From contig CP114489.1 in the NCBI GenBank assembly GCA_027186245.1, positions 10,237,501 to 10,301,500 on the forward strand: a stretch of 64,000 nt of DNA. The letters are read 5' to 3'. A program made the position numbers and the translations under genes. This document shows positions 39,370 to 52,167 of the stretch, piece after piece. A model generated the notes under the pieces. That model saw only the letters and a program-made list of their open reading frames with translations, did not search any database and was not told where the DNA came from. Origin of the DNA: Coriaria nepalensis. Lineage: Eukaryota > Streptophyta > Magnoliopsida > Cucurbitales > Coriariaceae. Each line of letters starts with the position of its first letter. The first letter of the stretch is position 1.

Positions 39370-39413
39370 ATTAAAATTAAAATTAAAATTAAAATTAAAA
39401 TTAAAATTAAAAT
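39370..39413. repeat. (AAAATT)n hexamer array
   Basis: About seven head-to-tail units of the hexamer AAAATT without interruption. Confidence 0.9.
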
Positions 39414-40318
39414 CTAACCATGAATAATAATAAAGTACACGGATTAAAAAGGCTTGTAATTTATCTACGACAACGTGGTCCGGAATGGGCAATCAGTCAC
39501 ACTGTCTTATTTGTACCGAATTTTTTTAAATTTTGTTTTTTACTGCATTACTTTTGCGGTCCGAAAAGATTGATGTAGATCATTTTTTGTCGAATCAGGT
39601 GGCGTGGACAGTTGGTGCTACCTTGATAGATAACGTCGTCATCTGTCAATTATCTAGACAGCAAGCAAGTGGTTAAAACGTGGAATATGAGGTGGCGTGG
39701 AGCCCACTTTGTGGAGAGCACAGAAGGTTCCGTAGGGCCCCCACTGCAAATGCGGCGATACGCAGCTTTGCACAAATCCTGGTCCCACAACAAGCCTTCC
39801 TCAAGTTCTCTTATTTCATTTCAAACTTCATAAACTTTTATTCTCAATAATAAATAAGTATTATGGAAAAAGATCCTACTAATTTTTTTAAAAAATATAT
39901 TATTTAAACATTATATATAATATATAGTTTATATTTAGAAAGCAAATTTCATTATAATTACAGATTTTATGAATTTAAATTTAATAAAAATGATATTATA
40001 TATATATATATATATCATTGGCGGGTAAATATTATCATAGAAATAAATTAACAAAATCATATTTAAAATATTTTAAAGACATATTGTAGTATTATTCTAT
40101 TTACATAAAATTTCGTATGTAATCTATATGATAAGTTTTTGCGCCATAAATTTTGCTTAAGGTTAGAACCGAATTCTTAAAGTACTCCCATAATATCTAT
40201 GATGATTGATGATATGATGTGGGACCTGGACATATCTAAGTAGCTCCAACAAATAGGAACGGGATATTAATACCCTCTGGATTCTAGTGGATGACGAAGA
40301 AACAACTAAGAAACCAGA

Positions 40319-40344
40319 TAGAGAGAGAGAGAGAGAGAGAGAGA
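40319..40344. repeat. (GA)n microsatellite
   Basis: Thirteen uninterrupted GA units. Confidence 0.9.
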
Positions 40345-41822
40345 CAATGACAAACGAAAAACGAAAAACACCCCCAATTTTCTGGGTAAACAAACAGAGA
40401 CTTGGGCAAAAAGAAAAGAAAAGAAACGACGTCGCGGCGTCGAGTTCATGATTCGGCATTAAAGTTCGAAGGGAACCCACCACCGCCTTCTCCAATTACG
40501 TTACGTCTCTTTGCAATATCCAAAAGCCGCTTCTATTGACCTCTGATTTATCATTCAATTAATTTTTCGTTTTTTATTTATATATATATATATATATTTT
40601 TATTAAATAAATAAAATTTTCCGTAAACATTCGCTGAATTTTTATTTGGCTTCTTGACCACGCATTCCAAATAATTTTGAGATACGAGGCTGTCGGTTTT
40701 CCCATTTCTCCGGTCTCCCCATCTAAATATCTTTTTCTTTATTGGTGCCCGAATTTTTCAAAAAAGTATATATATAAATAATATTAAATAACAAAATAAT
40801 TAATTAAATGACAATAATATTAAATCATAAATGCAATATTAGAAAGCGTGTGAGGAATTAATTGTTGTAAAAAAAAAAAAAAAAGCTTTTAAATTTATTT
40901 TTTTGGCTGAAACAAGTTAAAGTAACAATTTGTTATATAATTTTTGTATTCTTCTATATAAAAGATGTTGAGAAAATTACAGTCCTTAGGCTTAGCCCCA
41001 TCATCAAAGTTGAAGTGGAACCGCAAGTCGTCCTTCTTACATGAACCCGACTTACTATGCATGAAAACGAATTGTCACTCCAGCATCGACTTATGTCTTT
41101 CTGTTGAACTATATAATTTTTCGTACATGTGGGAATGTAATTTGATTAGAAATTTAAATTTAAATTAAGTTAATTAATAATAATTAAATTAATTAATTAA
41201 ATCAAATAATAACTAATTTCAATTTAATGATATTTAACTATGTTAAATTTAAGTTAAGAGTTATTTTCTTAAATATGTGAAAATAATATTAAAATTGGTG
41301 AAAATTAATCATAAATTATTTATATATAAATCGCTCAAGTTTAATTATAATTGCTTTTATAATAATAAAATAAAATTAATTTTAATTTAATTATTTTACT
41401 TTAAAATATTTTTACTTATTTATTTATTTTCATTCTTCAATATATAATTATATATTTTTTAATTATTATTTTACTTTCTTAATATTAATTCAATTAGTCA
41501 ATTATTAAATACTATGAAAAAAAATATTATATTTTAATTATTTTATCCCGTTAGAATTTATATAAGTTTCCTTAATATATATATATATATTATTTTATTT
41601 TATTTTAAAATAAAAAAATCACTTTTAACTTCTCTAAAACTACGCACATATTTTTTGTATTTTTAATTGCCTATATTTTGGAAGGTTAGATCCAAATAAC
41701 ACTCGATCCCTATATTTAAATTCTATAAGATCTTAAAAATGAAATAAAAATGAATAATTTATCCTAAATAGATCCACTTAAAAATTATTTCATATTATCA
41801 GTTCCTTATTCTATTATCCAGA

Positions 41823-41882
41823 TGATAATAATAATAAATAAATAAATAATAATAAATAAATAAATAATAATAATAAAAAATA
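41823..41882. repeat. Mixed AAT/AAAT repeat
   Basis: Alternating ATA, AATA and AAAT units over about 60 bases. Confidence 0.8.
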
Positions 41883-42208
41883 ATTAGATTCTTATTATTA
41901 TTATTTTGGCCAAAAATTATATTCTTATTGAGTGACACAGTAATAGGAGCACTAGCTGACCCTCATTTCTCGCTCCTTCCCCTTCAAACAAGGAAGAGCA
42001 AAATCCTGTGCCGGTTAATATTACAAAATCTCGCCGGAATTTCCAAATTCCCGGAAAAAAAAAAAGGAAAAAAAAAATCTGAAAAGCTAGAAGAAAACAA
42101 GAATTTTACAGCGATAGTACTAGCTTAGCGACTAGCCTGAGAGCGAACGTTAAGATTCACAGACGCAAGCGCAAAAAGCGAGCTTAGCACGAGCTCAAGA
42201 ATTCTTCC

Positions 42209-43028
42209 TCAAGTGAACAAGTTCAAAAGCTTTTGATCACCTAGGTGAGCGTACTGATCGGCGAAACCGCTTTCAAAGCACGTGGTGGTGCCGGATTCCT
42301 CTGAATTCATAGTCGACGGGGTCCCCGGCCGGCGGATATCCGGCACGTGAGACAAAAACTTCACCGGAAAAGTCGGCGTGAGGCGTAGATCCAGATCAAT
42401 CAGCTGCGGTTTCGAAAGTTCTTGATCAGATCCCTTGCGCTTGGGAGAGATCCTGGATCGAGAATTAGAGAATCGGGAATTCGGATGGTTCCGATCTCGA
42501 TAGTTCCACATATGATCTGTACAGGCTACTTCCGCTTCTGAAACTTCGTCAGATACTAGAGTCGGAGATCCAACGGTGGGGAAGATCTCCGGCATCGGAC
42601 GCAAAGCTCCGCCCTGAAGCACCGTATCCACCGCCGCCTGACACACGTGCCAGTTGCCTGTCCATAGAAGACCTACCGCTCCATTGACCGGATTGACCGT
42701 CCGTCCACACGCTTCAAATAACAAAGACTGGAACAACGCTGAATTTTTTTTTTTTTTCACAACAAAGAAATCAGAAATCTGTTCACAGCAAAAAGAAAAA
42801 AAAAAGGAAAACTCAAAAATCGAGAGGCGGAGTTTGAAATCTACCAGGTCGTTGAGATTCAGGGACGGCTGAGATGAAGGACATGAGTCCGGCGCGGCCG
42901 AAGAACTTAGCGACGAAGACTGTGGCATGACCTTGCGATTCAGGGCTCTCGATCCACTGCAAACAAGAACGAAGAATACAAGATTCGCTGCATCCTTTTC
43001 GAAGAACTCTACAGCCGTTGCAGCTCAT
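42209..43028 (-). CDS. LBD41: Class II LOB-domain transcription factor, LBD40/41 type
   Basis: Two exons (42845-43028, 42209-42738) give 237 aa. The LOB domain starts at the first residue with the zinc-like block [15 protein letters not shown] (CX2CX6CX3C). [15 protein letters not shown] follows. The second exon begins [20 protein letters not shown] and [20 protein letters not shown], the class II form that lacks the leucine-zipper coiled coil of class I. The C-terminus has LDLRLTP, an LxLxL repression-like motif, then [16 protein letters not shown] and LLNLFT, which match LBD40/41 rather than LBD37-39. In Arabidopsis, LBD41 is induced by low oxygen and belongs to the core hypoxia response. 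That role is inferred from family only. The intron falls inside the LOB domain at RP|ALFQ, as in relatives. The (TGTGGAG)n array lies about 630 bases upstream. Confidence 0.93.
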
Positions 43029-43653
43029 ATCTTCTTTTTTTTCCTGATCAGAATTTCAGATTTACTGATGGAAAGAAAAATTCGTGTGGATCAGCCCCCA
43101 CTCTCTTCCTGCTGACATGAAAATCAAGATCTTAACGACCTGAGAAGCAGCAGAAAAATAGAGCGATAGTGGAGAAGAGGGGGAGTAGATAAAGATAGAG
43201 ACCAAAGCTTTTGAGTAGTAGGAAGAAGGGTAAATGGTAATATATAAGTGAGCCTAGAAAATGGGGTGTCGTGTTTGGAGGGTTTTAACTTTAGTTAAAA
43301 GTTAACCCAAGCTGGTTGGAAAATATTTTTAATTTATTGAATTGGTCATTATTTAATAAAGAACCTAAATTTTAAATTCATTATTTAATATAAAGTAAAA
43401 TTTAATTTAAGCTTCTAAGAATGTATTTAACCCTCGGTTTAATAAATTTAACTAACCAACCCCGTTTTGTTAGTTAATTTGGGTGGGAGATTATGACGGT
43501 GAAAGTGGGACATAGTGCGAATAGTTGGGAGGGGTATTTTCGGTAATGTCGCGATGGAGAGGCTGGGGATTCCAAAGACTTGGGCGCGAGCGGCTCCTTG
43601 TTTCCGCGGGTGGGTGTGTTTTGACCGTTGGATTATCTTCTTTAATTTTGGGC

Positions 43654-43694
43654 TGTGGAGTGTGGAGTGTGGAGTGTGGAGTGTGGAGTGTGGG
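43654..43694. repeat. (TGTGGAG)n minisatellite
   Basis: Five exact units and one partial unit of TGTGGAG. Confidence 0.9.
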
Positions 43695-46034
43695 AATTGA
43701 TGTTTTTTTTCAAAAGCCGAAGCGTGCTTACAGTTTGTCAAAATTTCGTCATACAAGTTTCTTACGACTGTTATGAGTTTATTTATAATTAATTAACAAT
43801 AAATTTAAAAAACAATGATAAAAATTATGTTTAAAAAGTTTTTACTTGAAAGAAAAAATCATTCTTTTAATCTCATCTAAATATATTTTGAGTGAGAATC
43901 AAAATAAATATCTATTTATACATATTTTTTTTATATTTTATTATAATATTTGAATAATTGTTATATATACATTATTAATTAAAATATTATGATTTAAGAA
44001 GATTTATAAGAACATTAAAATAACCCAACTTTACAGTTAATTTTTCAGTTGCTTTATGTACTCTCTGGAAGAACCGCTCTTTACTTATATTTTTGTAAGA
44101 ACCCTCTTGAATCAAATCAAATGAATAGCCAAATAAAAACTAATTGAAGCACTGAAAAAAGGGGGGGAAAAAAAAAAAAAAGACAGTGAGACGAGATATG
44201 CGCCGACGAATTGAGACGTCGTAGTCGTAGCCGACGTGCCCATCTTATCCTTCTGCTGTCCCCTACGTCACTTTCCAACTTGCAAGGTTGTATAGACACA
44301 CGCATTAACAAAAAAAACAAAGGAGAGAGAAAGAAACTAAGATATATAGGCCGAACCCATGGGCCGTTGGCTCTAGAAAAGTGAGGCCCACTCTATTTTC
44401 ACATATGGTTTTTTGGTTTTCTCTCTCCCTCTTATATTTTCTAGATCTTTAACTTTCCTATCACTATGTTCAGAGATGTAAACTATGGCTCACTTACGTG
44501 TATAGGATGCATCTTAGGATTTAAATGGATAAGATCTAAAATGAATGTAAACAGAAGATGACAATAAGTGAGATTTTTTTCGCAGCCCAGCCCACTAGAT
44601 TTGTGATCAAGTACAAGCCATGGGGACCATTTCTACCCTAAACAACAGTCATGAAGAAAAAAGAGCTCAAAAATCATCAAGAACAGTAGTAAAGATTCTG
44701 ATTTGTATGGTCCTCCATGGCCCATGCTAGCGATTTAGATTGTCATGAAAACTTTGTAGCAAAAGAAAATTCAAAAGTTTTCGTAACCACATTTCTTTAA
44801 AATAATTTTGATATAATAGAGAATGAATCAGAATTGAGAAAAAAGATTCATTGGGAAAACATATGTAAAACACTTTAAAGAGGTGCTTGTTTTGATTCTC
44901 TTAAGAGTTATTAAAATTAAAATAAATAATATATTCTTCTATTTTATTTAATTTTATAAAAAAATTATAGAATTATTTTTATTTTTAAAATATAAAAAAT
45001 TAATAAAAAATTAATAATTTTAAATTACATATCTTTCAATGAGAATGTTTAACAGGATACGAGATATTTGAACATATTCGCTCATGATTAATAAAAAAGG
45101 AATAAAAATTGTCACTTCAGGTTTACACTTGGTCATATGAATGAATGAATGAATAGTTGTAGAATGGTAGAATGAAGACAAGGAGCAATCAATGAAGGAA
45201 AACTGAATTTTACGTCAAATGAAGAAAGTGGATGCATGCATGGAGGGTCACATCATGAAACAATCCAATAGTCAGTTCAAAATAATGAAGAGAAGATCGA
45301 TCCTGATCATATTTGGATACGTAGGCTGTAATTATGGGCAATGAGGATAGGTGGCTGCAGAGACGACGAGACATGGCTGCATAAAATTGGCAGATTAACC
45401 CGACCCAGTGGCCGAACCCTACAGTCGGTCCCTCCCCATACAAAAACAAATTTCACGCTCTATCACAAACCTCTCTCTCTCTTTTATCTCTGATTTTGTC
45501 CCCTTCTCCAGCCATGTAACAGCACTGCATCCATCCGTATGTACTGCTTAGCCCAGAGATCTTACGTAGATAAGAACAACTCATTCTGTATTATTACACA
45601 GTTTTGTATAAGTATAAATATGCAGAATTATGTCGTATGAAAAGTGTATTTCGGACGTAACTTTTTATTTTTATTTTTATTTTTTATTACACGAATCTAA
45701 CTCATCATCCATGATATTTTTTAGTCTTGTCTTAAAAAGTTGTTTCGAAACACTATTACGTAAACTGCTCATCTATAATCAACAAGCAAATCTTTAAACC
45801 TAGTCCCAAATTAAACTAATTTGCAGTCAAATAGTTCAATAATCATAACCTCGTACATTCAATCACAATCATATTATAAATTGCAATATTTAATGTCTTT
45901 AACTTTTAAATGAAATTGCTCACCGAAAGCATAAACATGCTTAAAATACTCTTAAAGCGATTCTTCCAAATTGTTCTGATAGCAATTAAGTTATACGCTG
46001 AAACCGAAAACAAGGAAATGGAGTGAGCCAGTGA

Positions 46035-46138
46035 GGTAACTGGAAAAATGCCTTCTGTAATTATTTTTTATTAATTATTTAACTAGTGAAAGAAAGCTAC
46101 TTACAGGTCGAATCATCCTGAAGTAGCTTTCTTTTAAC

Positions 46139-46172
<34 letters not shown>

Positions 46173-46205
46173 ATGAAACTCAGGACTTAAATTTTTCCAG
46201 TTACC
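46035..46205. repeat. Nested inverted repeats (foldback)
   Basis: The outer arms GGTAACTGGAAAAAT (46035-46049) and ATTTTTCCAGTTACC (46191-46205) are perfectly complementary over 15 bases. Inside lies a tighter hairpin at 46089-46134. Its arms are AAAGAAAGCTACTT plus CAGG (one bulged A at 46103) and CCTG plus AAGTAGCTTTCTTT, giving 18 pairs around the nine-base loop TCGAATCAT. A (GA)n tract fills part of the right flank. No target duplication was seen. Confidence 0.8.
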
Positions 46206-46506
46206 GGTAAAGATTAGTTCCTTGAGCAGAGACTAAAACCAGTAGAGATTCTCAGATTGAAAAACCGGGGATTAGTTCATTGCCATTTTCGTGGGAGAGG
46301 GAAGAACAGGGGATTTTACAAATAAAGAGGAGAGGATTTAGGTTTAAATTTTAATCGTGAATCGCGAAATTGAACATCACGTAAAACTTACGTGAGGAGA
46401 GAAAGCTCAGAATTGTAAATTACAGATTGCGGGGCAAGAATTCCGAAAATATAAATTTTCCCCTACAAATTTTAAAATTTTTCTTGGGCAGTAGGGGCAG
46501 CCTGCC

Positions 46507-46605
46507 CCCACTGATCCCACGGTGAATCCGCCCCTGATCACAAATCTCAAGAAGGTGCTCCCACTGAACCCATGTGAATCGGCCTTGATCATAAATCTCA
46601 AGAAG
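46507..46605. repeat. Diverged direct duplication of about 46 bases
   Basis: Copy 1 (46507-46554) and copy 2 (46560-46605) share CCCACTGA, TGAATC and AATCTCAAGAAG in the same order, with several substitutions and one or two small gaps. Confidence 0.75.
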
Positions 46606-47235
46606 CAGACATCTATACACACCACTGATGACCTTGTTCTTCAGGCAAGCTAATGATCTCTTACAAACTTATAAATACCATGCATTTTCTTACCGTTTTC
46701 TAATTATCCGCGATCAACGGAAGTAAATTATCATATGAATTGCCACCTTAATTCAAAACTTTTTAATCCCACATTTTAATGAAACATAATTTGATTTAAA
46801 AAGTGTTTAGATGTCTAAAAGAAAGGCATAATCTTTGATTAAGTGTTAGTTTGTTGAGGTAATAATTAGAATCTGATCTACATTATCAGTCATCTTCTAA
46901 CTAGCTAGTTGGTTGGTCAGCATCATATCGTGCCTAATCCTCTACTTTAATTGATTTAAACTCTCTTACTTAAAATATTTCAATTTACGTATCACGAACT
47001 CGTCCCTTTGACTAGAGAAAAGGAAGTCATTTCGGAGTGGAAGATCATATGTTAGTACTATATAAGCATGCATGTTATATATATACGGACGTTAGTATTT
47101 AAACAATTTTATAGCTTAAGATCTACATCTTTTTTTTTTTTTTTTTTTAAAGAATATAGTCGAATATATTGATCAGATCATGTTAAAGTCTCTCCCCAAC
47201 TTACTATTGTTACTTATTAGACTGATGTCGACAAT

Positions 47236-47410
47236 AAGTTGGTACCTCAGTAGTAGAGCTCCAACCTGGGATCTAAGAAATCTTGGGTTCCGGCGATAGC
47301 GTACCATTGTTCGAAGCAAACGTTAGATGGCGAACCAGAGGGATTTCGAATGGCTACCTTTAACAGCACATGTTCTAAGTTCAAACCAGTCTCTAATTGT
47401 TGATCGCCTC
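47236..47410 (+). other. Possible tRNA-derived SINE relic
   Basis: TACCTCAGTAGTAGAGC (about 47243) resembles a tRNA A box and GGGTTCCGGCG (47285-47295) a weak B box, spaced about 40 bases apart as in plant SINE heads. The downstream part has no clear poly(A/T) tail or target duplication. The candidate is weak and is not a functional tRNA, because no acceptor stem pairs. Confidence 0.3.
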
Positions 47411-49794
47411 GTTCTCATAATTGGGTCATTAGTTAGACAAGTTTGTAAGATTATAGTAAACATGTTTGCCTAGTTGATACATGTCATGTTGATGTTGATT
47501 AGCTGGTCATCATCTACACACATCTTATTATGTGGTATTCCAAACAACTGACCCTGTCCTAACATTATTCCATTAGTTTTATTTTCCACTTGGTTCGCAA
47601 TTTCCTTGCGAAATTGGCTGTGCATCGCAGTTCGCAACCATGCATGATTTCTTTATATCACGTAAAAATTTAACCTTACAATCACGATCTAATTACATTG
47701 CTAGCAAGTCAGATAATTCCAGTATGATCCAAAACCCTCATTGAATCATGTTATTGATTTTCATGGTTTAAAGTGTATTTGTAAACCCCACATTTTGAAT
47801 AATTTGTTTTCTTCATGAAATATATATATCTGTGTACAGTAAAATCAATAAAGATAAATTTGTTTCACTCTACTTAGAAACAAAATTTATCTTTATAAAT
47901 ATAAAAGGAAAATCCCATATATCTTAGTCATAGCAACGCAAGTCTCAAATTTAAGCAAATTATCTCAACAGATTAGTTTTCTTATATTTATTACAAAAAA
48001 TATTTCATAATAAATTAAACATAACTTTTACTAAAAATATTTAAATGCGTGAATTTTTGTGACTATAGAAAGATAATAGAAAAATCTACAATTTTTATAT
48101 TGATAACTTTGCCCTAAAATATCACTTTAATAGAAGAAATTACATCACAAATAATAAGTGGAAAATTTTGTTAGAAAACAAGATTCAATCTCTATAGATT
48201 ATGTTTAAAAAAGAAGGTCCTAAAATAGTGATAATATTGATTAATTTTTTATTATAATATGAAAAATTGTGTCAAAACTTCATACTACGTTAAGAAAAGT
48301 TCAGATGAGATTTAAGTTTATGTCAATTTTAAGGATAAATAATTAATAATTAGATCTTTTTTTTAAAGAATATTTCATAATTAAATGATAAATATTCTAT
48401 TTTAGAAAATTATTGATTTATATATATTATATTAGACTTATATATATATTTCAAAATATATTATTATAAATTTAATAAATTATTCTCACCTGATTAAAAA
48501 TATAATTTTTTTAAAAAAATTATCAATTTATTAAAATTCTACGCATGCTAATTAGATCTTCGAGAATTAACTTGCTTATATATATAGGTTTCTTTCATTA
48601 GTATTCAAGTCAAGGTCAATCTATCTATATGGGGTCCAAAATCTAAATTTCCAATTTCAAAGGGGTCAAAAGAGATGTCGTTTGTCTACGAAATAGTTAA
48701 AACTACTTGCATTTTGATCACATCATCCAATTTATTTTTCTCTCTCTACATAAATAATAATATTTATTTATTTTTATATAATTTCTTCCTACTTCATTTT
48801 TATTTTTAATATAAAAGACAAGCACATTTGATGGATAGAAGCATAACGCGTTTGAAAACGTATTTGTTAGGTCCATTTAGTTTTGAAAACTATCTGATGT
48901 ATGAGCAAGCATATACTTGTCACGTGTCAGAAGTAATTAGGGCCCCGTATTAAATTGGTCTAGGGCCTAAAAAGATAAGATATTTTGATTACCTAAATTA
49001 AAAAAAGCCTAATGGTAACTGATATGTCGCATTAACAAAAGATGGACCGGTCCAATCGTTCATGTGAATCAAGCCCATCTCGTTAATAACAATTTATGAA
49101 TGATGGGCCGGCCCAATGCCTCATGTACATTAACCATCTTATTTTATAGCAACTCGTGGAAAATGAGACCTTTCTCAAAACCATATAATAATAGATATGT
49201 CTTGGTTTGATTATAAGAATGAAATGATAATGGAAATTATAATTTTTTGTGTCAATCTGATTATATTGAATGAGAATGTCAAAAGAGAGGGAATGAAGAA
49301 GAGAAACTAAGAATCGATTAAATTATAATATTTTAATATTATAATAAAAACTAAAAATATATCAAATAATATATTATAAATAAATGATTAAATTGATTTT
49401 TATTAAAAAAAATTTTGATAAAAATTAAGAAATGATTTTTTTTTATTCTACTTTAATAATTTTATTCAAATTTTATTATTCTTTAAATTAAATAGTAAAA
49501 TAAATTTTATTCCCATCAAAATTTGAAACAAGAGCCCGACGAGAAGAATATTACAGAAAAGAAAGAGAGTGAAACAAAGCAGCCTGAGAAAGTACTGGAA
49601 CCTTCCATTCCATATTAATCCAAATACTCAAAGATACACTATATTTTGGCCCCAAAAACCATATTTGGATCATAATCAACAGGAAGATGAAGATATTGCA
49701 AAGATTCTATAAACCCTAACATGTCAGTGGAAGCAAGTGGAAGAAAACTCTACATTTTTGGTCAAAAAAAATTCAAACGCCATTAATAAAAAAG

Positions 49795-52167
49795 CTAAGA
49801 TAAAGACTGCCTCCTACTCCTCGAAGGGGTCGATTTTGTTTCCTCTGCATTAGAAGAACCGGGACTCTCGGATGTTTCCGAGCTACTAATCTCTCCAATT
49901 TTCTCCTTGTTCGACCACAGCTTAGAGAACATTCTCTTTGATCCAAACAACCCTTGTACCTTCTTTTCCGAATTCATTTTCGGTGTTTCATTTTTACCCC
50001 GGATTTTCAAAGAAGTGAGATCACCCTTCAAGGCATTGATGTCATCGGCAGTAGGCTCCGTATCCCAGTCATCTTCCATGTTGGTTGTGTTAGACCTTGT
50101 CGAGCTTCCATGTGATGCAATCGCGAGTAATGCAGGAGCTCGAGTGGTGCCCGGTAGATCGGGTGTGGTGCTCCCCGCAGATGTTGATGTGGATCTCACT
50201 TGCTCGAAGAAGAGGACTTGCACAACAACGCGTAATGGGAGCCGCTCGTTTTGAACGGCATGGATGCATGCATCGGATGATAGCTTTCGGCAATCCATTA
50301 GTCTACATATTCTCTTCTTCTCACTCTTTGTTATCCCAGGGTGTTCCTGTGGTGAAACTCCAGTTTTAGTCTAAAATCTAGTTTGCATTGCAGAATATTA
50401 TTGTCTCAACTAATCTAAATATAAAAAAAATTGAAAAGTCGCTACGCTCGGAAACCGTTACCTTCAAAAACATGTCGATAGCACGGTAAAGGCCGTCATG
50501 GGAAGGTCTTGAGAAACCTGACACCATTTCAGCAAGAGCGACGAATTTTGAAATCGGTAAATTAGAATCCCGAGCAACTTCAGCAAGATACCCGTCCACT
50601 AACTTTGCCACCAATCCTTTGGAAGCATCCGAAACAAATTTTGGGCTTCTTATTTCAAGGAAATCATTTTCTACAAGAGGGTCATTATGAGCATCCCGTT
50701 CTTGCAAAACAAACTCCTCCACTAGGCTATGAACAAGGTCGATATCGTAAATAGTCGTATTTTCCCCAGCCGGAGCTTTAATCAATAAATCCTCCACCCT
50801 GGCTTCTTCAAGCTGTTGACTGATTCTGTTCCTCAACTCGATCCTCTCCGCTTCACCGCACTCTAGTACAATTGCCGCTTTTAGCAACTGAAGCAAGAAC
50901 CCAGATTTTACGTCGCCTTTTCTGGAGGGTAATAACCGTATGATCATCTCAATCAATGATCGATTTTTAATGACATCACCACCTTGAGTCAAACCTTTTG
51001 AAAAACCCGGCAATTTTCTCAGAGCATATGCATTCAAGGCTTCTCCAATCACTTCACCCGAAATCGAACCTCGTGTCTTGATTGTCGAAATTACCCTTTT
51101 GTACGCATCAATAGAAAGATCGCATAAATCTTCGACCCACCAATCCTTGGGAACGGCTTGGTGCTTCCTTACAACTCCATTCCATTGTGGGTCATCCCGG
51201 TTTTCGGACGGAAGCTTCTTACGGTTGTAAGAATAGGACCAATCCACCTTAGAAGTGTCCATGGAAGCCTTGGAAGCTATGGATTCGAGGCAATGGCTTA
51301 CGATCTTGAGCTCTTCGGCCAATGGAAGGAAAGATTTTGTTGTTTGGAGGACAATTATGGAGTCTTTCCAGCTACGGAAAATGCTTGAGTTCAGAAAGAC
51401 CTCTATCTTGTAGATGAGGTTTCCTTTGTCAATTGATTCGTACATCTCGAGATACTCTGCAGCAGATCGTGCGGCAACGATGTTGTACGCGTTGAGGGTC
51501 ACGATCATCCCGTAACAGAACTTCACACAGATCTCAAAAGCAGCTGGCCCACCAGGTATTTCGGTGATGGTGATTTCATCCCTGTTTTCCTCGTTTGCTC
51601 GGCTGACTAGATTTTGCAAACGGGCACTCTTCGACAAAAGTGGAAACTGAACCAAAAGGATAGAAATAAGATTTGTTTACGGTTTAAGTTCTAAAATCCA
51701 GTTTGGGCCCATAAAATCCAATTGAAACATAGATGATAGTTGATTGAACAGACTCTAGATCAGAAAAATTTAATGCTGGTCCATTTTGTTTTAAATGAAA
51801 CCTATAAATTAAATCAAACTCCTACAAAAATGGCATAATATGTTCAATACCTTGTGTAGATAGAACTTGACATCTCCAATGTTAACAACTACGTCAGTTG
51901 CCAACTCAGTTGCTACATATCTGCAAGCAAACATGTTCGATGGGTCATTTTGAATGTTCATAAAACATCAAAAAAAGAACAGAGAAAAGATCTTTTGCTC
52001 CAGGAAAATGGTGAAAAATATAGACAGTTTACTTGGGCCTTTTAGGGAAAAAATAAAATCTAGAAGCTGAGATCTGAAATGAATAGTTTGAATCTCAATA
52101 CTCACCTGATGTTATCTCCATCAGTCTGAAAAGAATCAGGCTTAGATCCGAGTTTCATAAACTTCAT
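49795..52167 (-). CDS. NPY-type BTB/POZ-NPH3 protein
   Basis: Four exons (52106-52167, 51851-51920, 50462-51646, 49795-50346) give 622 aa. The N-terminus [20 protein letters not shown] continues into a BTB/POZ domain ([19 protein letters not shown], then [20 protein letters not shown] and [20 protein letters not shown]). The NPH3 domain begins with [20 protein letters not shown]. It has [40 protein letters not shown] and, across the last intron, [20 protein letters not shown] and [20 protein letters not shown]. The C-terminal tail is Ser/Glu/Lys-rich and ends RSRRQSLS. This is the NAKED PINS IN YUC MUTANTS (NPY) group, adaptors for CUL3 ligases that act with AGC kinases and PIN carriers in auxin-dependent organ formation. 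The start, exon junctions and C-terminal conservation support a complete gene. NPY1-5 cannot be told apart here. Confidence 0.94.

Larger units (their letters stand above)
38121..42208. other. Gene-poor AT-rich region
   Basis: Between ADA1-like and LBD genes. Contains an A/T hexamer array at 39370-39413, (GA)n at 40319-40344, short (TA)n tracts (38441-38456, 39297-39310, 39997-40015, 40580-40600) and AAT/AATA repeats at 41823-41882. The region 42110-42208 is probably the 3' UTR of the LBD gene. No coding sequence recognised. Confidence 0.5.
43029..49794. other. Large gene-poor region between LBD and NPY genes
   Basis: The first few hundred bases should hold the LBD leader and promoter. I see a 7-base tandem array at 43654-43694, a nested foldback at 46035-46205, (GA)n at 46141-46171, a duplicated 46-base segment at 46507-46605 and a possible SINE relic at 47236-47410. 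Stretches near 49190-49520 have MITE-like repetitive composition. Minus-strand open frames at 45210-45449 and 46407-46625 have no convincing homology. Confidence 0.5.

Noticed and set aside
39370..39413. CRISPR-like or other spaced array
   Set aside because: It is a simple A/T hexamer run without spacers. CRISPR arrays are not expected in a plant nuclear genome.
40163..40495. 110-codon minus-strand frame with (CT)n-derived Leu/Ser run
   Set aside because: The open frame is due mainly to a GA microsatellite and low-complexity flanks. No domain or splice-linked exon was recognised.
44117..44320. 67-codon minus-strand frame rich in Arg
   Set aside because: No similarity and no supporting exons. 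Local GC-richer sequence explains the lack of stops.
46089..46134. Known microRNA precursor
   Set aside because: The arm sequences do not match plant miRNA families I know, and an 18-pair stem with a nine-base loop is shorter than usual plant precursors. Kept only as a foldback finding.
47236..47310. Functional tRNA gene
   Set aside because: A- and B-box-like words are present, but no cloverleaf with a paired acceptor stem can be drawn.
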